A stretch of 64,000 nucleotides of DNA from Tianweitania sp. UT-5YL-CI-8 (GTDB lineage Bacteria; Pseudomonadota; Alphaproteobacteria; Rhizobiales; Rhizobiaceae). Positions 43,464 to 56,796 of the stretch are shown piece by piece (position 1 is the first letter of the stretch; every line of letters starts with the position of its first letter). The notes below the pieces were generated by a model. It was given only the letters and a program-made list of their open reading frames with translations, was not told where the DNA came from and ran no database searches. Both the position numbers and the translations under genes were made by a program. The stretch covers positions 62,001-126,000 of the forward strand of contig NZ_JASCRR010000012.1 of the NCBI RefSeq assembly GCF_030010215.1, written 5' to 3'.

Positions 43464-43685
43464 TTAGATGCCGAGGCCTTCGTAGCGCTTCTTGAACTTC
43501 GACAGACGGCCGCCGCGGTCGAGCAGGGTCTGCGTGCCGCCGGTCCATGCCGGGTGCGTGGTCGGGTCGATGTCGAGGTTCATCGTGTCGCCTTCCTTGC
43601 CCCAGGTCGAGCGGGTCTGGTACTCGGTGCCATCGGTCATGACGATCTTGATGGTGTGGTAGTCGGGATGGATGCTGGTCTTCAT
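43464..43685 (-). CDS. rpmE: 50S ribosomal protein L31 (cysteine-free form)
   Basis: The 73-residue protein has the L31 core [39 protein letters not shown] and [12 protein letters not shown]. The zinc-binding CxxC motif of the RpmE1 type is absent, as is usual in alphaproteobacteria, so this copy does not store zinc. ATG 43685 is preceded by AGGAAC; the long upstream extension has no homology. It is divergent from the MsbA-like exporter. Confidence 0.96.
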   Translation of the reverse strand: MKTSIHPDYHTIKIVMTDGTEYQTRSTWGKEGDTMNLDIDPTTHPAWTGGTQTLLDRGGRLSKFKKRYEGLGI

Positions 43686-43873
43686 CGGTTTGTTCCTGGC
43701 GTTAGCGGCGAGCCCGCGTGCAGGAAGCCTGCGGCGATGCGCCTCTTTCGAAAACTCGAAGCCGCAGCTAGAAAGCCACGGCTTCTGAAACGGTCGGCGA
43801 GGCCTATACATCAGCCGAACTTGAATAACAAGGCCGCAGCGGGCATTTAGCCCAGGCAGGCCGAGGAACGAAT

Positions 43874-45679
43874 ATGGCATCGACAGCGGCAGACGATACG
43901 GAAACGCGGCGGCGTTCGCTGCGGCCGCTCTGGCGCCTGACGCCGTATCTCGGAAAATATCCCAAGCTCGTGGCCGGCGCGCTCGCAGCGCTCGTTTTGG
44001 CCGCCGTCACCACGCTGACCTTGCCGCTCGCCGTGCGGCGCATGATCGACCACGGCTTTTCCGACGCCGATTCAGCCTTCATCGCGAACTACTTCCTGAT
44101 GCTGGTCGCCATCGCGGCAATCCTGGCACTGGCCTCAGCCTTTCGCTATTACTTCGTGATCACGCTGGGAGAACGCATCGTCGCCGATTTGCGCGGCGAC
44201 GTGTTTTCGCATGTCACCCGGCTGTCGCCCTCCTTTTTCGACACGGCGCAGTCCGGCGAGATCGTCTCACGGCTGACGGCGGACACTACCCAGATCAAAT
44301 CCACCGTCGGTGCAACGGCTTCCGTTGCGCTGCGCAACATCATCCTGACGCTCGGCGCACTGGCGATGATGGTGGTGACTAGCCCGAAACTGTCGGGACT
44401 GGTGATTGCGGCAATCCCCCTCATCGTTCTGCCGCTGGTGGCTTTCGGCCGCTCGGTGCGGCGTCGGTCGCGGCTGGCGCAGGACACGCTGGCGGCGGCG
44501 ACCGCCTATGCCTCGGAACAGATCGGCGCCGTGCGCACGCTGCAGTCCTTCACCAACGAGGCGCTGGTTTCTCGGCACTTCCTGGGCAATGTCGAGACTG
44601 CCTTCCAGGCGGCGCGCCAGTCTATCGTCGCCCGCTCGTTTTTGACCTTCGTGGCGATTTTCATTATCTTCGGGTCGGTTGTCGCTGTCTTGTGGTTTGG
44701 TTCGCGCGATGTGCTGTCAGGCGCCATGTCGCCGGGAACGCTGAGCCAGTTCCTGCTCTATTCGGTGTTCGCGGCCGGCGCGCTCGGCGCTCTGTCGGAA
44801 GTCTGGGGCGAACTCAGCCAGGCTGCGGGCGCTGCAGAGCGCATCAGCGAGCTTCTGGCGGAACAGCCTGCCATCGCCTCGCCGGCCATGCCCGTGGCTC
44901 TGCCGGTGCCCGCACGAGGGGCTGTGACCTTCGACGATGTCAGCTTCTCCTATCCGGTAAGACCCGACCGGGCCGCGGTTCGCAATCTCAGCTTCTCCGT
45001 CGAGCCCGGCCAGACGGTCGCCATCGTCGGCCCCTCGGGCTCGGGCAAGAGCACGACGTTCTCGCTGCTGCTGCGCTTCTACGACCCCGAAACCGGCACG
45101 ATCAGCATCGATGGTGTTGATATCCGCAAGGCGTCGCTGGAGGCGGTCCGCCGCAGCATCGCCATCGTGCCGCAGGACGTGACGATCTTTGCCGCCACCG
45201 TACGCGAAAATATCGGCTTCGGCCGCCCCGGTGCGTCGGATGCCGAAGTCGAGGCGGCGGCCATGGCCGCCTATGCTGACGGCTTCATCCGCAATCTCGC
45301 AAACGGCTACGACACCCATGTCGGCGAGCGCGGGGTCATGCTGTCGGGAGGCCAGAGACAGCGCATCGCCATTGCCCGCGCCATCTTGCGCGATGCCCCG
45401 ATCCTTTTGCTGGACGAGGCCACATCCGCACTGGACGCCGAAAGCGAGACGCTGGTGCAGGCAGCACTCGAGCGTCTGATGCAGGACCACACCACCATCG
45501 TCATTGCCCACCGCCTGGCGACCGTGCTCAAGGCCGACCGCATTCTCGTGCTGGCCGACGGCGAGATCGTCGAGGACGGCACGCATCAGAGCCTGGTCGC
45601 TCGAAATGGCATCTATGCGCGGCTCGCCAAGCTGCAGTTCGAGCACGGTGCCCATGCGTTCAGGGGAGCGGCGGAGTAG
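43874..45679 (+). CDS. MsbA-like fused ABC exporter (permease-ATPase)
   Basis: The 601-residue half-transporter has six membrane segments (residues about 20-320, including [20 protein letters not shown]) and an ABC ATPase with Walker [11 protein letters not shown]-loop [15 protein letters not shown], signature [14 protein letters not shown], Walker [12 protein letters not shown] and H-loop IAHRL. It works as a homodimer, exporting lipids, peptides or drugs. Proteins of this kind are common in rhizobia beside rpmE. A specific substrate cannot be told. The first residues are charged and cytoplasmic. Confidence 0.93.
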   Translation: MASTAADDTETRRRSLRPLWRLTPYLGKYPKLVAGALAALVLAAVTTLTLPLAVRRMIDHGFSDADSAFIANYFLMLVAIAAILALASAFRYYFVITLGERIVADLRGDVFSHVTRLSPSFFDTAQSGEIVSRLTADTTQIKSTVGATASVALRNIILTLGALAMMVVTSPKLSGLVIAAIPLIVLPLVAFGRSVRRRSRLAQDTLAAATAYASEQIGAVRTLQSFTNEALVSRHFLGNVETAFQAARQSIVARSFLTFVAIFIIFGSVVAVLWFGSRDVLSGAMSPGTLSQFLLYSVFAAGALGALSEVWGELSQAAGAAERISELLAEQPAIASPAMPVALPVPARGAVTFDDVSFSYPVRPDRAAVRNLSFSVEPGQTVAIVGPSGSGKSTTFSLLLRFYDPETGTISIDGVDIRKASLEAVRRSIAIVPQDVTIFAATVRENIGFGRPGASDAEVEAAAMAAYADGFIRNLANGYDTHVGERGVMLSGGQRQRIAIARAILRDAPILLLDEATSALDAESETLVQAALERLMQDHTTIVIAHRLATVLKADRILVLADGEIVEDGTHQSLVARNGIYARLAKLQFEHGAHAFRGAAE

Positions 45680-45702
45680 GCAGTCCGCAACAGCTTCTGC
45701 GG

Positions 45703-46452
45703 TTACGCCCCGGGCAGGATCTCGAAACGTCCGTATGCGGGGATTTTCAGCGCGGGATGGACGAGGTCGAAGCCGGCGACCAGTCCCATGAAATGCAGTT
45801 CGAGCCCGGAGCGCACGCCGGCGGCGAAGCCGAGCAGGCCGCCCAACGTGACGTGGACATCGCGACCGTCGGGAGCGATGTCGAAGGCCGCGATGCCGGG
45901 TGCGAAGTCGCGCCCGATCGCATTGGATGGCATTGTGGCACCCAGTCCCGGCACCGAACGCAAAACGTAGGCGACGAAGCTGTTGGAATTCGGCCCCGGC
46001 CAGAGGCGATAATCGCCAACCTTGGAATAGGGATAGTCTGCGATTGCGCGCTCGACGGAGGGGATCAGTTTTTCCGCGTCGGCCCCTTCCAGCGCCGAGA
46101 CGATGACTGGCGCATTCGAATACCAGCGGCCGTCAGCGGCATAGGCGTTGCGGCGTACCGGCGAGCCCCAGCCGACCTTGTCGTAGCGCTCATAGGCGGA
46201 CTGTCCGGGCTTCTTGACCACGATCCAGCTGTGGACGGCGAAAGCACCCTTGAAGCCGCCGGTGCGGGCGGCCAGCACGTAGACGGCGGAATCGCCGGCC
46301 TCAGGTGCTGCGCGCAGCAAGCCGCTGGATGACCAGTCGGCGGCGCGCCAGTTTGCCGGGCGGTCCTGCAGCGCCCACCAGCCGAGGGTCGCTAAGGCGG
46401 GCAGGATGAACACGACGAGCAGGAACAGGCCAAAGGACTTCAGAAGCCACAT
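45703..46452 (-). CDS. DUF3750-family membrane-anchored protein
   Basis: The 249-residue protein has an N-terminal membrane helix (SFGLFLLVVFILPALATLGWW) and a DUF3750 domain with AFAVHSWIVVKKPGQSAYERY, YRLWPGPNSNSFVAYVLRSV and LGATMPSNAIGRDF. The NxxFxxxxxR and HSW pattern recalls NlpC/P60-like folds (a conserved H and S/C), but no catalytic cysteine is visible, so an enzyme role is unproven. ATG 46452 is weakly supported. It converges on the ABC exporter. Confidence 0.8.
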   Translation of the reverse strand: MWLLKSFGLFLLVVFILPALATLGWWALQDRPANWRAADWSSSGLLRAAPEAGDSAVYVLAARTGGFKGAFAVHSWIVVKKPGQSAYERYDKVGWGSPVRRNAYAADGRWYSNAPVIVSALEGADAEKLIPSVERAIADYPYSKVGDYRLWPGPNSNSFVAYVLRSVPGLGATMPSNAIGRDFAPGIAAFDIAPDGRDVHVTLGGLLGFAAGVRSGLELHFMGLVAGFDLVHPALKIPAYGRFEILPGA

Positions 46453-46570
46453 GCGGGTACCATTTTGAGCGGGGTTGCGATGGAGACGTAGTGCGTCCCT
46501 TCGCGATGACACTCAATCTTTGGTGAAAGCATGACGGATACGGCTCTGGCGTGGCGTCGCGCCAGGACAA

Positions 46571-46601
46571 AGAAAAGGGCGCGAAACCGTGTCCGCGCCC
46601 T
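46571..46601 (-). terminator. Terminator of tal
   Basis: The stem AGGGCGCG/CGCGCCCT with a ten-base loop is followed on the minus strand by TTTCTTTG, 26 bases after the tal stop. It is a good intrinsic terminator. Confidence 0.85.
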
Positions 46602-46626
46602 CTTCAAAACATCGTGTCAGTAGAGA

Positions 46627-47280
46627 TCAGCCGATCTTCTGGCCGGTCTTGGCCCAGTCGGCCAGGAACTGCTCCAGGCCCTTGTCGGTAAGCGGATGCT
46701 TGACCAGCGCCTTCAGCGTTGCCGGCGGGATGGTGGCGACATCGGCACCGATCAGGGCAGCACGCTTGACGTGGTCGACCGAACGGATCGAGGCGGCGAG
46801 GATTTCGGTCTCGAAGCCGTAATTGTCATAGACCTGGCGGATCTCAGCGATGACTTCCATGCCGTCGAAGCCCATGTCGTCGAGGCGGCCGATGAAGGGC
46901 GAGATGAAGGTCGCACCGGCCTTGGCGGCGAGCAACGCCTGGGTGGCCGAGAAGCACAGCGTGACATTGGTCTGGTGACCATCGGAGGTCAGCGCCTTGC
47001 AGGCCTTGAGTCCGTCGAGCGTCAGCGGCAGCTTGATGCAGATATTGTCGGCGATCTTGGCGAGCACGGCGGCTTCGCGCATGATGTCGGCATAGTCGGT
47101 GGCAGTGACCTCGGCGGAAACCGGACCGTCGACGATGTCGCAGATTTCCTTGGTGACTTCCTTGATGTCGCGACCGGCTTTCAGGATCAGCGACGGGTTG
47201 GTGGTGACGCCATCGAGCAGTCCGAGATCGTTGAGTTCACGGATTTCCTTGACGTCGGCAGTATCGACGAAGAATTTCAT
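46627..47280 (-). CDS. tal: Transaldolase, small MipB/TalC type
   Basis: This 217-residue TIM-barrel enzyme of the FSA/small-transaldolase group has the Schiff-base lysine K83 (NICIKLPL), TTNPSLI near the start and [20 protein letters not shown] near the end. Glu57 (AEVTATD) and Phe129 (SPFIGR) stand where E. coli fructose-6-phosphate aldolase has Gln59 and Tyr131; these are the residues of true transaldolases. Transaldolase activity in the pentose phosphate pathway is therefore favoured over aldolase activity. AAGGAG precedes ATG 47280. It is divergent from priA. Confidence 0.93.
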   Translation of the reverse strand: MKFFVDTADVKEIRELNDLGLLDGVTTNPSLILKAGRDIKEVTKEICDIVDGPVSAEVTATDYADIMREAAVLAKIADNICIKLPLTLDGLKACKALTSDGHQTNVTLCFSATQALLAAKAGATFISPFIGRLDDMGFDGMEVIAEIRQVYDNYGFETEILAASIRSVDHVKRAALIGADVATIPPATLKALVKHPLTDKGLEQFLADWAKTGQKIG

Positions 47281-47375
47281 GGCGGTCTCCTTGGGCCGTT
47301 GTTTGTCACCGATGCCGGTGCGTTAAGCGATGTCGGGCTTTGCTCTAGACGAAAGTCGGGGCAAGGTCACGCGCA

Positions 47376-49559
47376 ATGAATGAAGATTCGCTCAAAAGCC
47401 GTGCCGTGCCAGTGCTGGTGCCCATGCCCGCCGAACGCCCCTATTCCTATCTGGTGCCCGAAGGGATGTCGGTGCAGCCCGGATCGATCGTGCGCGTGCC
47501 GCTGGGACCGCGCGAGGTGGCGGGTATCGTCTGGGACACGGCGGTCGATCACGTCGATCCGCGCAAACTCAGGCCGATTTCGCAGGTCTTCGACTGCCCG
47601 CCCATCGCCGCAAAGACGCGGCGTTTCGTCGATTGGGTGGCTAGCTATACGCTGTCGCCGCCCGGCATGGTGGCGCGTATGCTGCTTCGGGCGCCGGAAG
47701 CGTTCGATCCGCAGCCCTGGACCGAGGCGCTGAAGCGGACCGAACGACTGCCCGACCGGATGACGGCGGCGCGCGAACGCGTGCTGGAAATGGCCGCCGA
47801 CGGGCTCGCCTGGACACGGTCGGGGCTGGCGCATGCGGCGGGCGTGTCCTCAACCGTGGTCGAAGGGCTGAAGGCGCAAGGCGTTTTCGAGACCGTCATG
47901 GTGCCGCCGCGGCCGGTGGTGGCGGAGCCCGACCCATCCTATGGCCAGGCGGAACTGACCGGCGACCAGGCCGTGGCCGCCGAGATGTTGCGGGCGCAGG
48001 CCGAAAGCGGCATTTTCGGCGTCACCCTGATCGACGGGGTGACCGGATCGGGCAAGACGGAAGTCTATTTCGAAGCCGTCGCGGCGGCGATCGAGCGGGG
48101 CCACCAGGTGCTGATCCTGCTGCCCGAAATCGCCTTGACGCAAGCTTTTCTCGACCGCTTCCACGACCGTTTCGGTACCAGGCCGGCGGAATGGCATTCC
48201 GACCTGCCGCCGCGCATGCGCGAAAAAGTCTGGCGGCAGGTGGCAGAAGGCACGGTGCGTGTGGTGGCCGGCGCGCGCTCGGCGCTGTTTTTGCCGTTCA
48301 ACGATCTCGGCCTAATCGTCGTCGACGAAGAACACGACCCCGCCTACAAGCAGGAAGACCGGGTCTTCTACAACGCTCGCGACATGGCCGTGGTGCGCGC
48401 CCATATCGGCGGCTTTCCCGTCGTGCTGGCGTCTGCGACGCCGTCGGTTGAAAGCCGGGTCAATGCCGAGCAGGGGCGCTATGCGCGCGCGGTGCTGCCG
48501 GGCCGTTTCGCCGATGCCGCACTGCCGCATCTGGCCACCATCGACATGCGGCGGGCGCCGCCTGCACGAGGCGGTTTTTTGTCCCCTGTGCTGCTGGAGC
48601 AAGTGAAGAAGACGGTAGCCAGAGGCGAACAGGCGTTGCTGTTTCTCAACCGGCGCGGCTATGCACCGCTGACCTTGTGCCGGGTGTGCGGGCATCGCTT
48701 CGGCTGCCCGGTCTGTTCGTCCTGGCTGGTCGAACACCGGTTTCGCGGCCAACTCGTCTGCCACCATTGCGGCCACGCCGAAAAACGCCCGGAAGCCTGT
48801 CCGGAATGCGGTACGCTCGATCATCTGGTGGCCTGCGGGCCGGGCGTGGAGCGCATCGCCGAGGAGGTCGTCGCACATTTCCCCGATGCGCGGACCATCG
48901 TGCTGTCTTCCGACATGCTGGGAGGTGTGAAGCGGCTCCGCCTTGAACTGGAAGCGATTTCCAAGGGCGAGGCGGATATCGTCATCGGCACGCAACTGGT
49001 GGCCAAGGGGCACAACTTCCCCAATATGACGCTGGTCGGCGTGGTCGATGCCGATCTCGGCCTCGCCAATGGCGATCCGCGCGCGGCGGAGCGCACGTTC
49101 CAGTTGCTCAGCCAGGTGACGGGCCGGGCAGGGCGGACGGGCAAGAAGAGCCTGGGGTTGCTGCAGACATTCCAGCCCGATCATCCGGTGATGCGGGCGA
49201 TCGTTTCAGGCGATTCGGAAGCGTTCTACGACCGCGAGATCGCCGAGCGCGAAAAAGCGCATCTGCCGCCTTTCGGAAGGCTTGCGGGCATCATCGTCAG
49301 CGCTGCCACGCGGCCGGAAGCGGAAACACATGCGCGCGGCCTGCGCAAGACGGCCCCCGACAGCCGTGATATCCATGTGCTCGGCCCGGCGGAAGCGCCA
49401 CTCGCCTTGCTTAACGGCCGCCACCGCTTCCGCCTCCTGGTTCAGGGCGAGAAACGCTCGGATATGCAGGCCTACATCAAGGCGCTGTTGGCTGCGGGGC
49501 CGAAGCTACGCGGCTCGGTGCGCGTGCAGGTGGATATCGACCCGCAGAGTTTTCTGTGA
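47376..49559 (+). CDS. priA: Primosomal replication-restart helicase PriA
   Basis: PriA restarts replication at stalled forks. The 727-residue protein has the N-terminal DNA-binding domain, Walker A VTGSGKTEV at residues 222-230, the DEEH box in VVDEEHDPAYKQ, eight zinc-binding cysteines in four pairs (CRVC, CPVC, CHHC, CPEC) and the motif GTQLVAKGHNFPNMTLV. The length is normal. It starts 95 bases from the tal start, on the other strand, and is followed closely by a convergent toxin gene. Confidence 0.97.
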   Translation: MNEDSLKSRAVPVLVPMPAERPYSYLVPEGMSVQPGSIVRVPLGPREVAGIVWDTAVDHVDPRKLRPISQVFDCPPIAAKTRRFVDWVASYTLSPPGMVARMLLRAPEAFDPQPWTEALKRTERLPDRMTAARERVLEMAADGLAWTRSGLAHAAGVSSTVVEGLKAQGVFETVMVPPRPVVAEPDPSYGQAELTGDQAVAAEMLRAQAESGIFGVTLIDGVTGSGKTEVYFEAVAAAIERGHQVLILLPEIALTQAFLDRFHDRFGTRPAEWHSDLPPRMREKVWRQVAEGTVRVVAGARSALFLPFNDLGLIVVDEEHDPAYKQEDRVFYNARDMAVVRAHIGGFPVVLASATPSVESRVNAEQGRYARAVLPGRFADAALPHLATIDMRRAPPARGGFLSPVLLEQVKKTVARGEQALLFLNRRGYAPLTLCRVCGHRFGCPVCSSWLVEHRFRGQLVCHHCGHAEKRPEACPECGTLDHLVACGPGVERIAEEVVAHFPDARTIVLSSDMLGGVKRLRLELEAISKGEADIVIGTQLVAKGHNFPNMTLVGVVDADLGLANGDPRAAERTFQLLSQVTGRAGRTGKKSLGLLQTFQPDHPVMRAIVSGDSEAFYDREIAEREKAHLPPFGRLAGIIVSAATRPEAETHARGLRKTAPDSRDIHVLGPAEAPLALLNGRHRFRLLVQGEKRSDMQAYIKALLAAGPKLRGSVRVQVDIDPQSFL

Positions 49560-49567
49560 GGCGTGGC

Positions 49568-50023
49568 CTACTCGGCAGGCAGTGCGAAGAGGGGATTGAC
49601 GAAGTCAATCCCCAGAACGTCGAAATGCCGCTCGTTCGCCGTCAAAACCGTCAGCGCATTGGCGGCAGCGGTTGCGGCGATTGCAATATCGGCAAAGCCG
49701 GGATGGCGTCCCTTGCCCGTCGCTTCATCGTCCATGCGTCCGGCCAGAAGTGCTGATGAGGTGTTAAAGGGCAGGATCTTGCTGTCGAAATCCCGCAAAA
49801 GCTGGTTGAGCCATTCCTGCAGGTTTTCCGCGCGGGCTCTACCGCCGGTTCGATGCAACTTGCGGATGCCGCTCTCGATTTCGGCGATGTTGACTGAAGA
49901 GAGGAAAAGCTTACCCTTTGAGCCTTTTTCCACCATCCAATCGGCCAGGTCTTTGGAGACGGTAGGCCGGGCCGGTGCAAGTGCGGATAGGACCGAGGTG
50001 TCGATGAGATATCCGCCTACCAC
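49568..50023 (-). CDS. vapC: PIN-domain ribonuclease toxin (VapC family)
   Basis: The 151-residue protein is a PIN-domain nuclease: conserved acidic residues in LIDTSVLS (first Asp), IAEIESGIRKL (Glu), FADIAIAATA (Asp) and LTVLTANERHF (downstream Asn/Asp). VapC toxins cleave tRNA or rRNA when the antitoxin is lost. The GTG start at 50023, with GAGGAGGG four bases upstream, overlaps the antitoxin by seven bases, which is the classic order antitoxin first, toxin second. It converges on priA with eight bases between stops. Confidence 0.92.
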   Translation of the reverse strand: MVGGYLIDTSVLSALAPARPTVSKDLADWMVEKGSKGKLFLSSVNIAEIESGIRKLHRTGGRARAENLQEWLNQLLRDFDSKILPFNTSSALLAGRMDDEATGKGRHPGFADIAIAATAAANALTVLTANERHFDVLGIDFVNPLFALPAE

Positions 50024-50259
50024 TCGACCCTCCTCATAGGCTCATCATTGCGCTCGAATTCGATTCCGCCGGGGAAGGTGGCCAGAAATGCCCCAAGGTT
50101 TGGGCTGGACGAAGGATAGATGCGCTCTGCATCTCCAACTGGAACCACGACGGCGGCGGGTCGCCCGTGCCGGGTGATCAATGTCGGTTCACCGTTCTCC
50201 GCCGCCTGGATGACCGAAGAAAAGCCGGCCTTGGCGTCCCGAACCTGAAGGCGTTTCAT
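50017..50259 (-). CDS. Phd/YefM-family antitoxin
   Basis: The 80-residue protein has the Phd/YefM fold (MKRLQVRDAKAGFSSVIQAA, then LITRHGRPAAVVVPVGDAER) and a C-terminal toxin-binding tail. It should neutralise the VapC-type toxin and repress their operon through DNA binding. It lies directly upstream of the toxin with a seven-base overlap. Pairing of a Phd-type antitoxin with a PIN toxin is common. Confidence 0.92.
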   Translation of the reverse strand: MKRLQVRDAKAGFSSVIQAAENGEPTLITRHGRPAAVVVPVGDAERIYPSSSPNLGAFLATFPGGIEFERNDEPMRRVEW

Positions 50260-50361
50260 AAGCTATTCCTCATGTGGTTTCATGTAGTCACAATATAATC
50301 AAATGGGTCGCGGCTGTCACGCACTGTCAGCATTCTGCCAGCAACGGTTGACCCAATCCTA

Positions 50362-50381
50362 TTGAGTTGATATCAACTTAA
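50362..50381 (+). promoter_or_regulatory. 20-bp palindrome upstream of the DUF1428 gene
   Basis: TTGAGTTGAT-ATCAACTTAA is a palindrome with one mismatch, 66 bases before the DUF1428 start and 102 bases before the antitoxin start. Its AT-rich centre resembles MarR- or TetR-type operators. It could serve the DUF1428 gene, the toxin-antitoxin operon, or both. The regulator is not identified. Confidence 0.6.
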
Positions 50382-50447
50382 TTTGTGTATTTCGGAACGC
50401 TGACGTACGACATCGCGTTCACTGGCAGTGAAGGAGAGGAGAATCAC

Positions 50448-51158
50448 ATGGCTTATATCGAAGGGTTCGTTGCCGCGGTGCCCGCCGCCAATAAAGACAT
50501 CTACACCAAGCATGCGACTGAAGCCTGGACGCTGATCAAGGAATTTGGTGCCAGCCGCATGGTGGAAAACTGGGGCGATGACGTGCCCAATGGCAAGGTC
50601 ACCGATTTCCGAGGCGCGGTGCAGGCCAAGGACGACGAGGTCGTGGTGTTTTCCTGGTTTGAGTATCCTTCCAAAGACGCGCGAGACGCGGCCAATGCGA
50701 AGATGATGAAGGATCCGCGCATGGAGGAGATGAGCAAGTCGATGCCCTTCGACGGCAAGCGCATGATCTATGGCGGCTTCGATACGCTTGTGGACGAGGG
50801 CAAGGGCGGCAAAGTGGGTTATGTCGACGGCTCTCTGATTGCCGTGCCGACCGCGAACAAGGCGGCGTACAAGGAGATGGCCTTGAAGGCCGGCGAACTG
50901 TTCCAGGAATTCGGCGCGTTGCGCGTGGTCGATGCCTGGGGCGACGATGTGCCGGACGGCAAGGTCACCGACTACAAGGGGGCGGTGAAGGCGAAGGACA
51001 ACGAGACGGTCATCTATGGCTGGGTAGAGTGGCCCTCCAAGGAGGTTCGCGACGCCGGCTGGGGCAAGCTGATGGCCGATGAGCGCATGCAGTTCGAAAT
51101 GCCTTTCGACGGCCAACGCATGGTGCATGGCGGCTTTTCGCCGATTCTCGACGTTTGA
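50448..51158 (+). CDS. Tandem DUF1428 (YbaA-like) protein
   Basis: The 236-residue protein consists of two DUF1428 domains of about 115 residues. Each has WGDDVP-(N/D)-GKVTD followed by GAV-(Q/K)-AKD, and the (D/E)WPSKE/EYPSKD and MPFDG-(K/Q)-RM motifs. E. coli YbaA and most relatives are single-domain proteins, so this is an internal duplication and fusion. The structure is a dimeric alpha-beta barrel fold in known relatives; the tandem form could act as a pseudo-dimer. The function is unknown. ATG 50448 is chosen because GGAGAGGAG precedes it. Confidence 0.85.
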   Translation: MAYIEGFVAAVPAANKDIYTKHATEAWTLIKEFGASRMVENWGDDVPNGKVTDFRGAVQAKDDEVVVFSWFEYPSKDARDAANAKMMKDPRMEEMSKSMPFDGKRMIYGGFDTLVDEGKGGKVGYVDGSLIAVPTANKAAYKEMALKAGELFQEFGALRVVDAWGDDVPDGKVTDYKGAVKAKDNETVIYGWVEWPSKEVRDAGWGKLMADERMQFEMPFDGQRMVHGGFSPILDV

Positions 51159-51180
51159 TCGCCTTTCCAATTTAAGTTCG

Positions 51181-51216
51181 CTAAGGGCGCGGCGGCAAGC
51201 CGCGCCCTTAGCTTTT
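51181..51216 (+). terminator. Terminator of the DUF1428 gene
   Basis: A perfect 13-base stem CTAAGGGCGCGGC with its complement and a five-base loop is followed by CTTTTG, 22 bases after the stop. Confidence 0.92.
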
Positions 51217-51348
51217 GCGGCTGTGAAATCCTCTCGCGGCGGCTATTTCCTTCGATTACACTGCGGCGGAATCACCTGCGGGTCGTGCATCGGGACGGAA
51301 GCATGGCCGTGTCAGCGTTAAGAACATGCGGCAGCTTGGAGAGGCATC

Positions 51349-51744
51349 ATGGAATTCGCGTTTCCCTGGCCATTGAGCCAGGGCGAGTGGCTGGCGTGGA
51401 CGTCGGCGGCGATAACGCTGCTGTTCGGCATCGTGCTGTTCTTTTTTCCCGGTCTTTCCTTTCGCCTGCTCAGGCTGCAGCCGCGCCCGGACGTTCCCTC
51501 CGCCCTTGCGGAAGGACGATCGATCATGGCCGGTTTTTATCTCGGTGTTGGACTGTGCTGCATTCTGCTCGCGCAGCCGCTGGTTTATCTGACGCTCGGC
51601 TTTTCCTGGTTGTTTACCGTGTTCGGAAGGATCATCGGAATGCTGTCCGACAATGCCAACACGCCCTACCACTGGCTGGCGCTGATTATCCAACTGGCTT
51701 TGGCCATACTGCCGCTGGGGTTTGCTTTCGGCCTCTGGCCCTGA
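51349..51744 (+). CDS. Small multi-pass membrane protein (AGROH133-type/DUF4345-like)
   Basis: The 131-residue protein has four hydrophobic segments: WTSAAITLLFGIVLFFFPGL, IMAGFYLGVGLCCILLAQPL, FSWLFTVFGRIIGMLSDNAN and HWLALIIQLALAILPLGFAF. The layout and the central GRIIGMLSD motif resemble DUF4345-type proteins in rhizobia. The function is unknown. TTGGAGAGG just before ATG 51349 supports the start. It precedes the atp operon by 226 gene-free bases. Confidence 0.78.
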   Translation: MEFAFPWPLSQGEWLAWTSAAITLLFGIVLFFFPGLSFRLLRLQPRPDVPSALAEGRSIMAGFYLGVGLCCILLAQPLVYLTLGFSWLFTVFGRIIGMLSDNANTPYHWLALIIQLALAILPLGFAFGLWP

Positions 51745-51970
51745 ATCCGTCCATCGGCGCCTGCCGTGCGACAAAGTGTATGAAAAGGTTGTTAGAGGAC
51801 GTGTTGCGGTCCTGAAAAGCGTGTGCTAGACGGCAATCGACTTTCGGCCGGGGGATTGCGGCAGCCGCAAGCCCCGTGGCTATAAACTAAATAAGGTCAA
51901 AGGTTTAGCCAGAGTATACTGCTCGCGCCAATAATCCTGCGGCCTGTCAGAAAAAGAGAAAAGACGGTCC

Positions 51971-54057
<2,087 letters not shown>

Positions 54058-54088
54058 GCGAAGAAGCCGACGGAACCAGGGTTGAAGC

Positions 54089-54970
54089 ATGCCTTCACTG
54101 AAAGAGCTTCGTAACCGTATCGCCTCGGTCAAGGCGACGCAGAAAATCACCAAGGCGATGCAGATGGTCGCCGCGGCGAAACTGCGCCGCGCGCAAGAGG
54201 CTGCGGAGGCTGCACGGCCCTATTCACAGCGGATGGGTGCGGTGCTGGCCAACATCACGGCCGCGGTCGGCGATGGCGGCGATGCGCCGGCGTTGATGAC
54301 CGGTACGGGCAAAGACGATGTGCATCTGCTCGTCGTCTGCACCGCCGAGCGAGGACTTTGCGGCGGCTTCAACAGCCAGATCGCGCGTTTTGCGCGTGAC
54401 CATATCCGCAGGTTGCTGGCTGCCGGCAAGACGGTGAAGATCGTCTGCGTGGGCAAGAAGGGCTATGACATCCTTCGCCGCGACTATGGCTCGCTGATCA
54501 TCGACCGCATCGATCTGCGCGAGGTCAAGACGCTGGGCTTCGTCAATGCAGACGCCATCGCCAAGAAGGTGATTTCGCTGTTCAACGAAGGCCAGTTCGA
54601 CGTTGCGACGCTGTTCTATTCGGAATTCAAGTCGGTCATTAGCCAGGTTCCGACGGCCCAGCAGATCATTCCGGGTGCGGCTCCCGCCGTCGCCCAGGAC
54701 GATGCGGCCGGCGGCGCGATCTACGAATACGAGCCGGAGCCGGGCGCGATCCTGAGTGACCTGATCCCGCGCAACATTTCGGTGCAGATTTTCCGCGCGC
54801 TGCTTGAGAACGCAGCCGGCGAGATGGGCGCCAAGATGAGCGCCATGGATAATGCGACGCGCAATGCGGGCGACATGATCAACAAGCTGTCGATCACATA
54901 TAACCGCCAGCGTCAGGCGCAGATCACCAAGGAACTGATCGAAATCATTTCGGGCGCGGAAGCGCTCTAG
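54089..54970 (+). CDS. atpG: ATP synthase F1 subunit gamma
   Basis: The gamma subunit is the rotating central shaft of F1. The 293-residue protein has the N-terminal [20 protein letters not shown], the family motif [19 protein letters not shown] and the C-terminal [20 protein letters not shown] with [19 protein letters not shown], which are highly conserved. It lies 31 bases after atpA and 97 bases before atpD in the same transcript. Confidence 0.98.
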   Translation: MPSLKELRNRIASVKATQKITKAMQMVAAAKLRRAQEAAEAARPYSQRMGAVLANITAAVGDGGDAPALMTGTGKDDVHLLVVCTAERGLCGGFNSQIARFARDHIRRLLAAGKTVKIVCVGKKGYDILRRDYGSLIIDRIDLREVKTLGFVNADAIAKKVISLFNEGQFDVATLFYSEFKSVISQVPTAQQIIPGAAPAVAQDDAAGGAIYEYEPEPGAILSDLIPRNISVQIFRALLENAAGEMGAKMSAMDNATRNAGDMINKLSITYNRQRQAQITKELIEIISGAEAL

Positions 54971-55025
54971 CCCGCGCGCCCGGTTCGGGCGTGCGACCGC
55001 GTGGACATGGAAGATTACGGCCTGA

Positions 55026-56596
<1,571 letters not shown>

Positions 56597-56597
<1 letters not shown>

Positions 56598-56791
56598 TGA
56601 CGGACGGCGGCCTGAAACTTGAGGACGCCGTCAACGAAAGCTGTCCGTGGTCGGGAAAGCCGATCTCTGAGGATTCGTTGACGCTTTACAAGGGCCAGAC
56701 CGTCGGCTTCTGCAATCCCGGTTGCCGCGACAAGTTCGCGGCGGCGGTCACTCATTTCGAAGCGGCGCTAGCCGAGACGTCAAAGGCATAG
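56597..56791 (+). CDS. Small YHS-like cysteine protein inserted between atpD and atpC
   Basis: The 64-residue product has two cysteine motifs, CPWSGKPISE and GFCNPGCRDKF, plus the aromatic-rich LTLYKGQTVG between them. This matches the layout of YHS domains (C-P...YxGxxxxFC-xPGCxxKF), which often bind metals such as copper, zinc or iron. The ATG overlaps the atpD stop (TAATG), and the stop is five bases before atpC, so it is translated as part of the F1 operon. It is not a known ATP synthase subunit. Homologues here are seen as unnamed proteins in rhizobial genomes. The function is unknown; metal handling or redox sensing is a guess. Confidence 0.78.
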
Positions 56792-56796
56792 GCACC

